A DNA stretch of 64,000 bases from Fragilaria crotonensis. Its lineage: Eukaryota > Bacillariophyta > Fragilariophyceae > Fragilariales > Fragilariaceae. Under the pieces are notes generated by a model that saw nothing but the letters and a program-made list of their open reading frames with translations, did no database searches and was not told where the DNA came from. The translations under genes and the position numbers were made by a program. Of the stretch, positions 48,094 to 57,728 are shown piece after piece. Where the stretch lies: positions 1 through 64,000 of the forward strand of contig JAKSYS010000052.1 of NCBI GenBank assembly GCA_022925895.1, read 5' to 3'. The stretch's first letter is position 1, and the number at the start of each line of letters is the position of its first letter.

Positions 48094-49176
48094 ATGAAAC
48101 TGGTTTCTTTCACCCTGATCTCCCTTTCACTGACGATCCTAGGAGGGGATGCGTTTTCGTCATTGTCACAACAACTCACAAGACTATCGATGGCTCGTGG
48201 GCCTGGGTTCCGAGCGACGCCGCTATACTCGTCAACATCGGATACAGACGTTGAGAAATTGCGCGAGAAGGCAGCTCGCCTGCGGGAAGAGATTGCCAAG
48301 CTGGAAGGCAAGACTGTAGAACAAGTGGCGAAGGAGGCAAAAGACAAGAAGGATGCAAAAATCGACGCAGACAAGAAACTAGAGGAAATCAAGAGCTCAA
48401 CCGCGCCATTCGACAAGGGTCGCATGATCGATATTCCCGAGGATATTGACAGCATGATTTTCCAAGCAGCCAGGGCTGTTGAAATGGCGTATCGCGACGG
48501 AATCAAACGACAGACGGTGAGGCTCGCCCTTGTCGCTGAAGGTGACTCCTTTCAGGAGTTGAATCAATGGCCCGGTGGAGCTCAGCAAATGTACAGAGAG
48601 GCGGCGAAGCCACTCACTACAGCTTTGCTCGCGGAAATCAATCCCACGTCGCAGCCAATGCTACCACCAAAAGTTACTGCCCAAGATATATGGGATTTTG
48701 ATGGGTCTGCCTTGCTAACAGCTGAAGGACGCGAGGGACCACAGACCGACGTGCAAGCGCTCGTCTTCCCTAACACCGATGTAAAATACATCAGGGATAT
48801 TGCAGCAATCGATGAAGGTATGGGTGATCGGCTGTTCTTGCTTGTAAATCCTTTCTGGAGAAACGTTGAGTCGTGGGGTTTCAACATTCTTGCCCCCGGA
48901 GCGAAGGCGAAAGCTCAGTCAACAATTTTCGATACAGGCTTTGACGAGACATACGTGTACCTTCGATTCAGTGTCAGGGGCGAAAATTGTGCAGCCATCA
49001 AGTGTTACCCGTATGACTGGCAAATATTCGCCTATCGCGAAGATGAAACGGGATGGGAAAGACCAATTCGGTTGGGTACGAGCAAGAGTGAACCGAAAAG
49101 TGACCAAATCACGCAACTCCTGAATGATAGACCGGAATTTAAGCTAACGAGGGCCATGCGACAGCTCACGAAGTAA
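48094..49176 (+). CDS. DUF1995-like plastid protein
   Basis: The single-exon protein of 360 aa starts with a signal peptide, MKLVSFTLISLSLTILGGDAF, whose GDAF end fits the plastid-import cleavage motif. A charged coiled coil (about residues 55-110, with KLREKAARLREEIAKLEG) precedes a globular region from about 115. That region has Q-A-A-R-A-V-E-M-A-Y-R-D-G near its start, VQALVFPNTDVKYIRD in the middle and DRLFLLVNPFWRN later. This layout resembles DUF1995 proteins of algae and plants, some of which affect photosystem assembly; the family call is from recall. It is tail to tail with malate dehydrogenase, 134 bp apart. Confidence 0.75.
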   Translation: MKLVSFTLISLSLTILGGDAFSSLSQQLTRLSMARGPGFRATPLYSSTSDTDVEKLREKAARLREEIAKLEGKTVEQVAKEAKDKKDAKIDADKKLEEIKSSTAPFDKGRMIDIPEDIDSMIFQAARAVEMAYRDGIKRQTVRLALVAEGDSFQELNQWPGGAQQMYREAAKPLTTALLAEINPTSQPMLPPKVTAQDIWDFDGSALLTAEGREGPQTDVQALVFPNTDVKYIRDIAAIDEGMGDRLFLLVNPFWRNVESWGFNILAPGAKAKAQSTIFDTGFDETYVYLRFSVRGENCAAIKCYPYDWQIFAYREDETGWERPIRLGTSKSEPKSDQITQLLNDRPEFKLTRAMRQLTK

Positions 49177-49310
49177 AGTAGAGTTCGAGGTTTCGTTAAG
49201 ACTTGGCCTAATTCGTTTTCGGGTAGTTTGCTAGTGTAGGAGAGAAGTGTTCATTACATGAAAGGTATGATGCTCTGCAGTATGGTTGGAGACACCTGGC
49301 ACTCTAGTAG

Positions 49311-50366
49311 TTAGTTTTTGACAAAATCGATGCCTTTCTGAATTTGACTCTTCAATTCTGGCATCATCTTTTCGAACCAAGCCTTTTCGTAGGCACTCAT
49401 TTCACCGAAGGGAAGGACTTCTTCAACACCGTTGGGGCCGAACTTGCAGGGAGAAGCGAAGAAACTAGCATCAGTCAAGGAGGAATCCACGAACGCACAT
49501 TGGATGATTTCTTCTCCCCTCATAGCCTTCAAAACGTTTTCAGTAAACAAGAATCCAGCGTATGCCATACTCAGGGTTGCACTTCCTGCCCCGGCCTTGG
49601 CCTTGACAACTTCATCACCACCAAACTGTGTGCGAACAGTCAATGCATCAATGTGTTCCTGTGAAAGATTGATACCGGACAGTTGAGAGAAGAGAGGAAG
49701 AATAGTTATCCCAGCATGTCCACCAATGACAGTAACATTCACATCCTTTGGATCCAATCCCTGGCTTGCAGCAATAAAAGTGTTGGCACGGACGACATCC
49801 AACGTAGTAACACCAGCGAGTTTCTTGGGATCGTAAACGCCTTTTGCCTTGAGGATTTCAGCAGCAATTGGAACAGTTGAATTGACCGGATTGCTGATGA
49901 TGGCGATAACTGCATTTGGAGCAAATTCCGCGCATCCTTCCACAAGAGTCTTGACGATACTGGCATTCGTGTTGAAGAGATCATCACGAGTCATGCCTGG
50001 CTTGCGAGGGACTCCGGCTGGGATAACGACGACGTCACATCCATCCAACGCTTCTGCGAGGCCAGCATTTGCCTTTGGAGGCCACGACCCAGAACTTGGC
50101 AGACAACCAATAACTTGCGTCTTGGTAGGAATGTGACTGAGGTCTGCCGCTACTCCTGGAGTTCCGACAATGTCGTAGGTAGAGAGAATGTCGACTTCAG
50201 GAGAGAGCTTGAGCAAAAGGGAGAGAGGCTGTCCGATGCCTCCATTTGCACCAAGAACGGCGACCTTCGCAGAAAGTGTAGCGGAGGCATGCAAGCTCCT
50301 CCTAATAGCGTCAGATGTCAATCGAGCAGCTGTACGTTTACAGAACATCATTCTTCCTAAGCACAA
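49311..50366 (-). CDS. MDH: NAD-malate dehydrogenase, mitochondrial type
   Basis: The enzyme interconverts malate and oxaloacetate with NAD. The single-exon frame gives 351 aa; the Met at 50351 or 50348 may be the true start. The first ~33 residues (with [16 protein letters not shown]) form a typical mitochondrial presequence. The mature part begins [20 protein letters not shown], the NAD-binding loop. Substrate-loop residues lie in [16 protein letters not shown]. The catalytic pair is the Asp of [11 protein letters not shown] and the His of [10 protein letters not shown]. The sequence is whole and uninterrupted. Diatoms often have both plastid and mitochondrial forms; the presequence here lacks a signal peptide, so mitochondria are favoured. 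Confidence 0.92.
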   Translation of the reverse strand: MCLGRMMFCKRTAARLTSDAIRRSLHASATLSAKVAVLGANGGIGQPLSLLLKLSPEVDILSTYDIVGTPGVAADLSHIPTKTQVIGCLPSSGSWPPKANAGLAEALDGCDVVVIPAGVPRKPGMTRDDLFNTNASIVKTLVEGCAEFAPNAVIAIISNPVNSTVPIAAEILKAKGVYDPKKLAGVTTLDVVRANTFIAASQGLDPKDVNVTVIGGHAGITILPLFSQLSGINLSQEHIDALTVRTQFGGDEVVKAKAGAGSATLSMAYAGFLFTENVLKAMRGEEIIQCAFVDSSLTDASFFASPCKFGPNGVEEVLPFGEMSAYEKAWFEKMMPELKSQIQKGIDFVKN

Positions 50367-50880
50367 AGTCGACAGGCGACAGGCGACAGTCGACTTGAAT
50401 AGTTGAGCGGTTGGGCAGCTGAAGTGTTGAGTTGTGTTGTGAGGGAAATGCCGAATGCTTTCGTCTATACTACCACAGAACGTGTTGAATTTTCTGAACT
50501 ACCAGAATAACTGTCCAGAGTCCAGAGGTCAAAACAAGGACAAAAGGATTGGCGAAGATTACCGAAAGTGACAGCAGATGGTCGACGAACCCGTTTGTTG
50601 CTCTTGGGGTTCTCATTTTTCGATTTTTCGTCTGCCTCCTACGTCGGCTACATTGGGGTACCAGTACACTACAGTATTTCATTAGCCATGGTCCGGACGA
50701 TATATTACGGATACTACTTGATTCTATCATACTGCGGTACAATCAGGAAATTTCTGTGTCTACTACTGTACGGACGACAAATATTCCACGCCCATCACTT
50801 CAAATGTCCGGATCATTAGGTACATCAATCTCATGACGTGACAAATTTTGAGCTGCAACTAAAGAACTTGAGATTAGACT

Positions 50881-51075
50881 ATGCGACAACGGAATCGACG
50901 TTTTATGAAAATCCTACTTAAGGATATTCGACATTTGAAGTGTCGGCAGCCGTTGTCTCAAGAGCCAATGGCTCAAGAGCCATTGGCTCAAGAGCCGTTG
51001 TCTCAAGAGCCAACGGCTGAACAACAGCCCCCGGCGAAGTCAAACTCAAGAACACACGTTTTGTGTGTGTCATAG
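50881..51075 (+). CDS. 64-aa repeat-borne frame with QEPLA repeats
   Basis: The frame starts MRQRNRRFMKILLKDIRH and then has four to five copies of the pentapeptide L-S/A-Q-E-P, ending TAEQQPPAKS and SRTHVLCVS. The second copy of the repeat (52342-52536) keeps exactly the same length and frame. The pentapeptides follow from the 15-bp period of the DNA repeat, so translation is unproven. Whether it is a real small gene or chance is open. Confidence 0.3.
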   Translation: MRQRNRRFMKILLKDIRHLKCRQPLSQEPMAQEPLAQEPLSQEPTAEQQPPAKSNSRTHVLCVS

Positions 51076-51233
51076 AGCTCGTCCTCAAAAGTGCTCGCAC
51101 TTTATGTCATACCACTAGGAGACGTAACGCATACGCATACCATCGACCTTAGATGACCTGTCATTTTTTTCCGTTCCCCGTGTGGCGAGTTCTCATTTAA
51201 AGAAAACACGTTCCTCGACTAGTTGGACGAGGT

Positions 51234-51332
51234 AAATTGGCTCTTGAGCCAGTGGCTTAAGAGCCAATGGCTCAAGAGCCAGTGGCTCAAGAGCCAGTGG
51301 CTCAAGAGCCAATGGCTCAAGAGCCAACGTCT
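51234..51332. repeat. GGCTCAAGAGCC minisatellite, 15-bp period
   Basis: Six units of GGCTCAAGAGCCAAT/AGT follow one another, the first in the form GGCTCTTGAGCC. Each unit is almost a palindrome (GGCTC-AA-GAGCC), so the array can fold into chained hairpins. Shorter runs of the same unit lie at 50955-51020, 52414-52478 and 52888-52932. Confidence 0.85.
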
Positions 51333-51549
51333 TTTTTGAATATCCCTACATAGTACTAGTTCATCCAAGACATTGAATCGATGTCGTACTTGTCATAACA
51401 AACGATGTTAACAACAGTTCCAAAATAAAGCACGGTTTTAATTATAGTGTATCAACAGAAGATATTCTATCATTTTGGAAACGTGGAATTATTTAGATGT
51501 TGTCGAACAAATTTCTGGTAGATAATCTGCGTAAAAGGTACGAGACACA

Positions 51550-52172
51550 TAAAAGAGCCGAAATTCCGGAACCTCCAGGGATTGGAAAATAGTTATTGCT
51601 GGTACCGGCTACCAAATACCGATGGTATATACCCCCACCAAAACTGAGATTTTCCCACGGCCTGGTGTCCGATAACTGAATTCACATCGGTACTGGTTCT
51701 ACCTACCAGGGTGCTTTCGAGTATACCAACCAGTAACCCGTACCCCGTGGTTATTATTTACCAAGGAAGGGCGTTGGTATCTCGAAAGGCGGTATTCAAG
51801 ACATACCGACGTATATATGTACATTCAGCAATGCATTTTAAAACACGTATGACGTATGACGGTACATTCTTAATTTTAGCAGCAAATATCTAAGTAAAAG
51901 CCAGTTCCGTTAGACGTTACAGTACTGTAATGCACCCTACAGTACGTTGCAGTAGTACCGATACCTACCAGACTGGAATAAAAGATACCGGTCATTTACC
52001 CAAGCTCGAAATAAATGGGAAATATATTTTATACCTACTGTACCACTTGGACTTCATATTATTGCATAACTATCCGTTCGTTCAAATTTACGACGGGGTA
52101 TACCAAATATTTACCAGACGCTCTCAATACTGAAATCCGAGTCCTGGAGGTTCCGGAATTTCGGCTCTTTTA
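51550..52172. repeat. 30-bp perfect inverted repeat around 563 bp
   Basis: The end of part B (51550-51579, starts TAAAAGAGCCGAAATTCCGG) returns exactly in reverse complement at 52143-52172. The interval between is GTAC-rich with no gene. Either the tail of B was copied in inverted form, or this is a TIR element whose end is shared with B. Confidence 0.85.
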
Positions 52173-52224
52173 CCTATAAGTGTATACTGGCTACGCATAC
52201 TAATTCTAAAACTTCGTTCGTCAT

Positions 52225-53185
52225 GCCGGACAAATATTCCACTTTCCATCACCCCTTCAAATGTCCGGATCATTAGCTAGGTACATTAATCACATGACGT
52301 GACAAATTTTGAGCTTTAACTAAAGAACTTGAGATTAAACTATGCGACAACGGAATCGACGTTTTATGAAAATCCTACTTAAGGGTATTAGACATTTGAA
52401 GTGTCGGCAGCCGTTGTCTCAAGAGCCGCTGGCTCAAGAGCCGTTGGCTCAGGAGCCATTGGCTCAAGAGCCAACGGCTGAACAACAGCCCCCGTTGAAG
52501 TCAAACTCAAGAACACACGTTTTTTGTGTGTCATAGAGCTCGTCCTCAAAAGTGCTTGCACTTTATGTCATACCACTCCTTGTCATTCGCTAAATGTATT
52601 CTCTTCATACCTGAATATTGTTTCGGTGATGCTTACAGAAAATGTTCTATAGCAATGAATAAAAGTGCTGCCAACGAGCCGTTGAACCACACAGTGTAGA
52701 AACAATACCAATTTGCACCTGTGTGTTGGTCAACGGAACTTCTTGCTGGAAATACCTATGTATCAATGGAGACGTAACGCATACGCATACCATCGACCTT
52801 AGATGACCTGTCATTTTTTTTTGTTCCCCGTGTGGCGAGTTCTCATTTAAAGAAAACACGTTCCTCGACTAGTTCGACGAAGTAAATTGGCTCTTGAGCC
52901 AGTGGCTCAAGAGCCAGCGGCTCAAGAGCCAATGTCTTTTCTAAATATTCCTACATAGTACTAGTTCATCCAAGACATTGAATCGATGTTGTACTTGTCA
53001 TAACAAACGAGGATGTTAACAAAAGTTCCAAAATTAAGCACAGTTTTTATTATTGTGGGTCAACAGAAGACATTCTATCATTTTGGAAACGTGGAATTTT
53101 TTAGCTGTTCGTCGAACAAAATTCTGGTGGATAATCTGCGTGAAAGGTACGAGACACATAAAAGAGCCAAAATTCCGGAACCTCC
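52225..53185 (+). repeat. Composite repeat unit, copy 2 (A'-insert-B')
   Basis: A' (52225-52577) and B' (52769-53185) match the first copy but are parted by about 190 bp (52578-52768) that the first copy lacks. That piece is either an insertion here or a deletion there. Outside the borders the sequences differ, so the unit ends are well defined. Confidence 0.82.
52342..52536 (+). CDS. 64-aa repeat-borne frame, second copy
   Basis: Same length, start and stop as the frame at 50881-51075, with a handful of replacements (for example D to G near residue 15, M to L and S to A in the pentapeptides). Differences do not break the frame. As for the first copy, expression is unproven. Confidence 0.3.
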   Translation: MRQRNRRFMKILLKGIRHLKCRQPLSQEPLAQEPLAQEPLAQEPTAEQQPPLKSNSRTHVFCVS

Positions 53186-53221
53186 TGCAGTATTATTTTT
53201 CTAATCCCTGGTTTCGATTAT

Positions 53222-53371
53222 GATAGAATGCAAGGAAATGACATCAAGGATGACGTCATAGTACTGAACCTTTCACGTGCTACCTACGGTGATACAGTAC
53301 TACAGTACGACAGTAGCATAGGGAGAGCATGCTGATTGGTACGGCTTGACGTCATTTCCTTGCATTCTAAT
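53222..53371. mobile_element. Short inverted-repeat element (MITE-like), 150 bp
   Basis: TAGAATGCAAGGAAATGAC at 53224-53242 returns in reverse complement at 53351-53369; the match continues in weaker form inside (ATCAAGG / TTGACGTC). The spacer is GTAC-rich. It has no coding capacity and no clear target duplication. Confidence 0.65.
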
Positions 53372-53773
53372 CGGATCCGGTACCGTAGGGAAGGATATTC
53401 ACACTGGTACTCCGAGTATGTTATAGTATTACCAGCTATATGTACATCTTACCGGGTACCATTACCAGTACTGCATAGCGGTATGAGGGATGCATACGGG
53501 TAACAGTGTATGACAGTATGACATATGCCTCCAAAGTTGGACTGGCGGTTGCGGCCACCGGTCGTTTACCCGTTGTAATTATACCAACCGCTTATTAGGC
53601 TCGAGTAGCAACTCCTTGTACTCGTACAAGTACCATGGTAACAGGTGAGGGAGTACATGCACAGTCTTACAGAGCTAACCCTCGTGTATGCATATGTCTT
53701 CTAATAACACAGTTCTTTGTATGGGATTTTAGACAAAAGTTTTGCACCGTACTTGTGTTCCCGTGCAAAATTT

Positions 53774-53826
53774 GCTGCACCCAGACTGCACCCACGCTGC
53801 ACCCAACTGCACCCAACTGCACCAAA
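53774..53826 (+). repeat. CTGCACCCA short tandem repeat
   Basis: Five imperfect units of CTGCACCCAA/AC follow one another, with two more near 54130-54150. The translation in any frame is low complexity. It looks like a decayed minisatellite. Confidence 0.7.
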
Positions 53827-54184
53827 GTGCGCAGTAACACACATTCACGTGGAGTTTTCGATTGAAACTGTTAATTTACTCTTGAAAACTGAAAACTGCG
53901 TCCCTGTTTTGATTCTCATGTGATTTATAACGAGCATGTACGTGGATTCTGAACCAAGTATGCCCATACCACGAATCAACGAGCTGTTGTGTCCCATCCT
54001 GAATCAGTGAATAAGGAATTACGAGTAAAATAATAAACCCACTACTATTAAGAAATTGTCGAATAATGGTTTTCATTGAAATGATATATGAATTCTTTAA
54101 TTGGAGTTCTCATCCAAGTATGGCAACCTCGCTGCACCCACTGCACCCACAGACAATAGCTTCTTTTTGTAGGTAATAATATTA

Positions 54185-54560
54185 GTACTACGGTATTATC
54201 CTACTCCTTTTTAATTTGCTTTGTGCGTGCGTGCGTGTTTGTGTGTGTTACGGAGTATGACCACTCTGGGGTACTGTTGCACTGTTACATGTACTACAGG
54301 TCAACAGTACATAAATGGACGGTAATTTATGGTGAAACGACAGTGTGTTACGTTACTGAAGTACAATACTGTACGAATTCAACGTTACTGGATGGAATAC
54401 TCATTGAATTTGCTGTGAACAGGATGCTTGACAAATGCTACAGTGAAATAAACCATGCGATGAACTGCAATACTGGAGCATGACAACTCTGGTGGTACTG
54501 GCACTTAGTAGCTTACGTAGGTACAATGGTACAGCATACTGTAGAAGAACATATGACACT
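54185..54560 (+). repeat. Dispersed repeat, copy 2 (inverted pair)
   Basis: This is the inverted partner of 47540-47880. It has the same order of a GTGCGTGCGTG-type microsatellite, ACGGAGTATGACCACTCTGG and CCATGCGATGAACTGCAATA, but it is longer by about 30 bp. No gene is encoded. Confidence 0.75.
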
Positions 54561-54849
54561 TCTGCCTCGGGTATTGTACTGTACGTACAGGAATAGCGTA
54601 CATTCGCCGGTCATACTTTAGCCCTGACAGCCGAGAAAAAGTTACTCCACAAAGTTTCTACCCATCGAAAAATAGCATTACCGGAGGTAGGTTGCGCATT
54701 TTTTAAAAAAACCCATAGAAGCCCCGCCGGCTGGTCAATTCGTCTCCCATCAAGGGGAGTCGGGTTTCGCCCACTGATTACAGTGCTGACATGTATGGAA
54801 GTTTTGTATGACGCACTTGTGAGAACGGTATACAGAGTGGTACTCCAGT

Positions 54850-56086
54850 GCTAAATTTTGTTCTCAGAGTACATAATGTTCTCATTTGCTACCATTGATA
54901 ATAACAGCTTGCAAAGAACTTCTTTCCAGCCAATCAGCATATTTCTGCCATTGTCTATGATGCCCAGTAAACGTCCACCATCAACAAATCCACTTGCAAT
55001 TGCAGCAAGGAAAAGGCGTGCCAAACTTCGTCTCCTGTCGCAAGAAGGTGGTGACCCTGTGGCTGCCACTCAGATGGCTGCCATTGCCACCCAGCACCGA
55101 GCAGACACGACTTTTGTCAAGTGCTTCCTGTACTAAGCCATGCTGGAAGAGCTACCATTGTGCATTCAACTGTCCTACAATCTAAAGTCTGGCAGACTTC
55201 ATCTGTGAACGTAATGCAACTCTCTGAGAATATGCAATTGCGTATGGACTTAGAAAACACAAGTGACCCACAGCTGCAAGAAGTACTTTCCCATTTTGCA
55301 TCATTCCTCTTGAGGATTGGTGAGGATGTGGAGCCTTCCCCAATAAATCTACCATTGTATATTTCCCAGCCTCAAGAAGTGAAAGAACTGGTTGAGCATG
55401 TGTTTGATGATTTTTCTTCTAATGATCCACTCTATTGGTCTGAACGTGCTATCCTATGTCCCAAAAACAAAGATGTTCAACAAATAAATGATATGGTATC
55501 ATCAAGATTGCCTCATGATGAGCATGTGTTTCTCAGTATTGACAACATCATGTCTGAAGAAACTGATGATCCTGCATATACCCTCTATCCTCCTGAATTC
55601 CTGAACTCTTTGGAACCATCAGGCCTCCCACCACATCGCCTCACTCTAAAAAGAGGTATGCTGGTCATGTTGCTCCGAAACCTATCAAGTACACTCAGCA
55701 ATGGCACCCGACTCATTGTTCGCCGTATCTCACGGTCCACCCTTGAGTGTTCTGTTCCTACCTCTGGAGAAATTGTGGACATACCACAAATTGCTCTCCT
55801 TTCACCAGAAGATGAACTGCCTTTCGTCTTTAAACGACGACAGTTTCCAGTCCGACCAGCATATGCAATGACCATCAACAAGAGTCAAGGTCAAACATTG
55901 CGAAAAGTTGGTATCTTTGTGCCACAAGGCATATTTGCACATGGCCAACTTTATGTTGCTCTTTCACGAGTTTGTAACCCACATGATCTTTTTGTATTTA
56001 CTGGTGGTCATCCGCTGCAAAACATTGTTTATAAGGAGGTCCTCATTTCAACATTGTGCCCTCGGCATCAACAGCCACAAAATTAA
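54850..56086 (+). pseudogene. Helitron relic: PIF1-like helicase C-terminal part
   Basis: A frame of 321 codons at 55121-56086 carries the C-terminal half of a Helitron/PIF1 helicase. It reads L-S-E-N-M-Q-L-R-M, then ERAILCPKNKDVQQINDMV, then LTLKRGMLVMLLRNLS. It ends with AYAMTINKSQGQTLRKVGIF and FAHGQLYVALSRV, the last two helicase motifs. A short upstream frame (54960-55133, with AIAARKRRAKLRLLS) could be a piece of the Helitron N terminus. The rolling-circle nuclease and the Walker A half are missing, so this is an internally deleted Helitron. The helicase fragment itself is open and may be rather young. The 5'-TC and 3'-CTRR ends were not found. Confidence 0.78.
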
Positions 56087-57728
56087 ACAAGTTCACTGAC
56101 TTGATGTTAAATAAGCAAGTTTCTATGAAATCATCATGACATCTTCCCTTATCTACAGGTACTACTACATACTATATAGGTTAGGTATGATAATTACGAT
56201 GCATCTCAGTATTGCATTGGACGCCAATACTGGCTGTGCTGCAAACTGGATACTGTACGTGCTGTAATTCCGAACATTGGAAACATAGTACCCGTTACCT
56301 ATACTCCGATCAATTGTGAGGCACCCACTAGTACCTGTAACTGTTGGTCGGTGGATTTGATATCCTCGTAGCTCGTAGGAGTACTCCAGTAGAAAGTACA
56401 AACAGGAATCATATCATACGTTGTACAGTACATCATACTCAAGTAGTACCAGGTAGTACTTGTACTACCTACGAGGACTTGTGCTGCACTCTGGGGAGTA
56501 ATTCGTTCTGTAGCGTAATTCCATAATTCCTAAATAAAAACAGTATAAAACATAAAACTCACACTTTTGCTTTCCTACAAGTACTGGTACTGGTACAAAT
56601 ACCTGGTGGTAGTACAACGATACGGAGTTGCAGATTGTAATTGGAGTACTGCACTGGAGTGCTACTACAGGTTGTACGATACTACTAAAGAGTACTCCAG
56701 TACCTGGTACTGTACCTGGTAGTTCTTGGCCTCAAGGAGGGGTTCGGCAAATGACAATTTCACATTGGGCGGAGGACTCACTGCAGCACGGTGGCAGCCT
56801 GTTTGCGCTTTGTCGTATCACATTTCAGGACCCATTTCGGTTGTGTCCACGTCTGTCCTATTGAGCTCTCAGTGAAAATTGAAAATTCACCTTCTTGACA
56901 CTTTATGACAAACGCCCCACAAAACAACATCGCTCATTGCATATGCACGTATGCACACGCTCATCGGGTGCATTTTTATTTACGCATGCAATTGCAACAA
57001 TAGGCGATTTTGCAATTACTTGAGGGAATGTTTTCTGTGAAGTCATATGCCATAGTTGTTTGAAGTAGTGAGGTGTGAGAGTCCAAATCGTTCCATTCCC
57101 GTGCAAGGTGCTATGTATTGCTTTACGCTATTCGCAATACACAGTACTTTAGTACGTCATCGCTTGTACTGATCTACATACCAAATACTGGCGATATATC
57201 AAACATCATACCCTGTATCATAGATGCATACGCTACTAGTACACGGATCGAACGATCTCTTTCCTGCGTTGTGTGTTGAGAATGCATGCTCGGAGTAGTC
57301 TTCCTACTGAATCTTGTGTCACACTGCTACTACTAGCTCTACTCTAGAGTGCCTCAACTCAGTAACTCGGAGTATGTCATATGTACTAGATCTACTTGTA
57401 CTTTGTACTATCACAGAGTAGTACAATGCAATTGTGTACTGTAGTAAAAGTACAAGAGTACAAGTACACTGTCGTAAAACAGAACAGGAACTGACTCGAG
57501 TACTTGATACTTGGATACTGTCTTTCCACACGACCTTCATACTAGGTGTTGACGTCAGCGACTGGCTTCTGGAAGTGCAAAGTTCTCGTCACCATGTCTT
57601 TTCAGGGTCCAAAGAATCTTTTCAAAAAGTGAAATCCAGACCACCGACTCTACAAAAAAGCAAATCGGAGATTCAACTGAATTCTCCCCACGTTCATCTC
57701 AACCCTTAAACTCGGGAACGTTGTGACC
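56087..57728. other. GTAC-rich intergenic block
   Basis: No gene can be supported. GTAC words are dense at 56300-56720 and 57140-57520. The last 200 bp should contain the promoter and leader of the carbamoyl-phosphate synthase gene; I see no clear TATA box. Confidence 0.6.

Larger units (their letters stand above)
50771..51576 (+). repeat. Composite repeat unit, copy 1 (A-B)
   Basis: Part A (50771-51116) and part B (51119-51576) lie side by side here and recur at 52225-52577 and 52769-53185 in the same orientation. A holds a 64-codon frame and a minisatellite of GGCTCAAGAGCC words; B opens with GAGACGTAACGCATACGCAT and holds a longer minisatellite run. Identity between copies is about 93-95 percent by eye. 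The family is unknown. Confidence 0.85.

Noticed and set aside
54600-54780. Possible tRNA or structured RNA
   Set aside because: It has a GTCGGGTTTCGCCC-like word but no cloverleaf pairing; I found no tRNA or rRNA elsewhere in the window.
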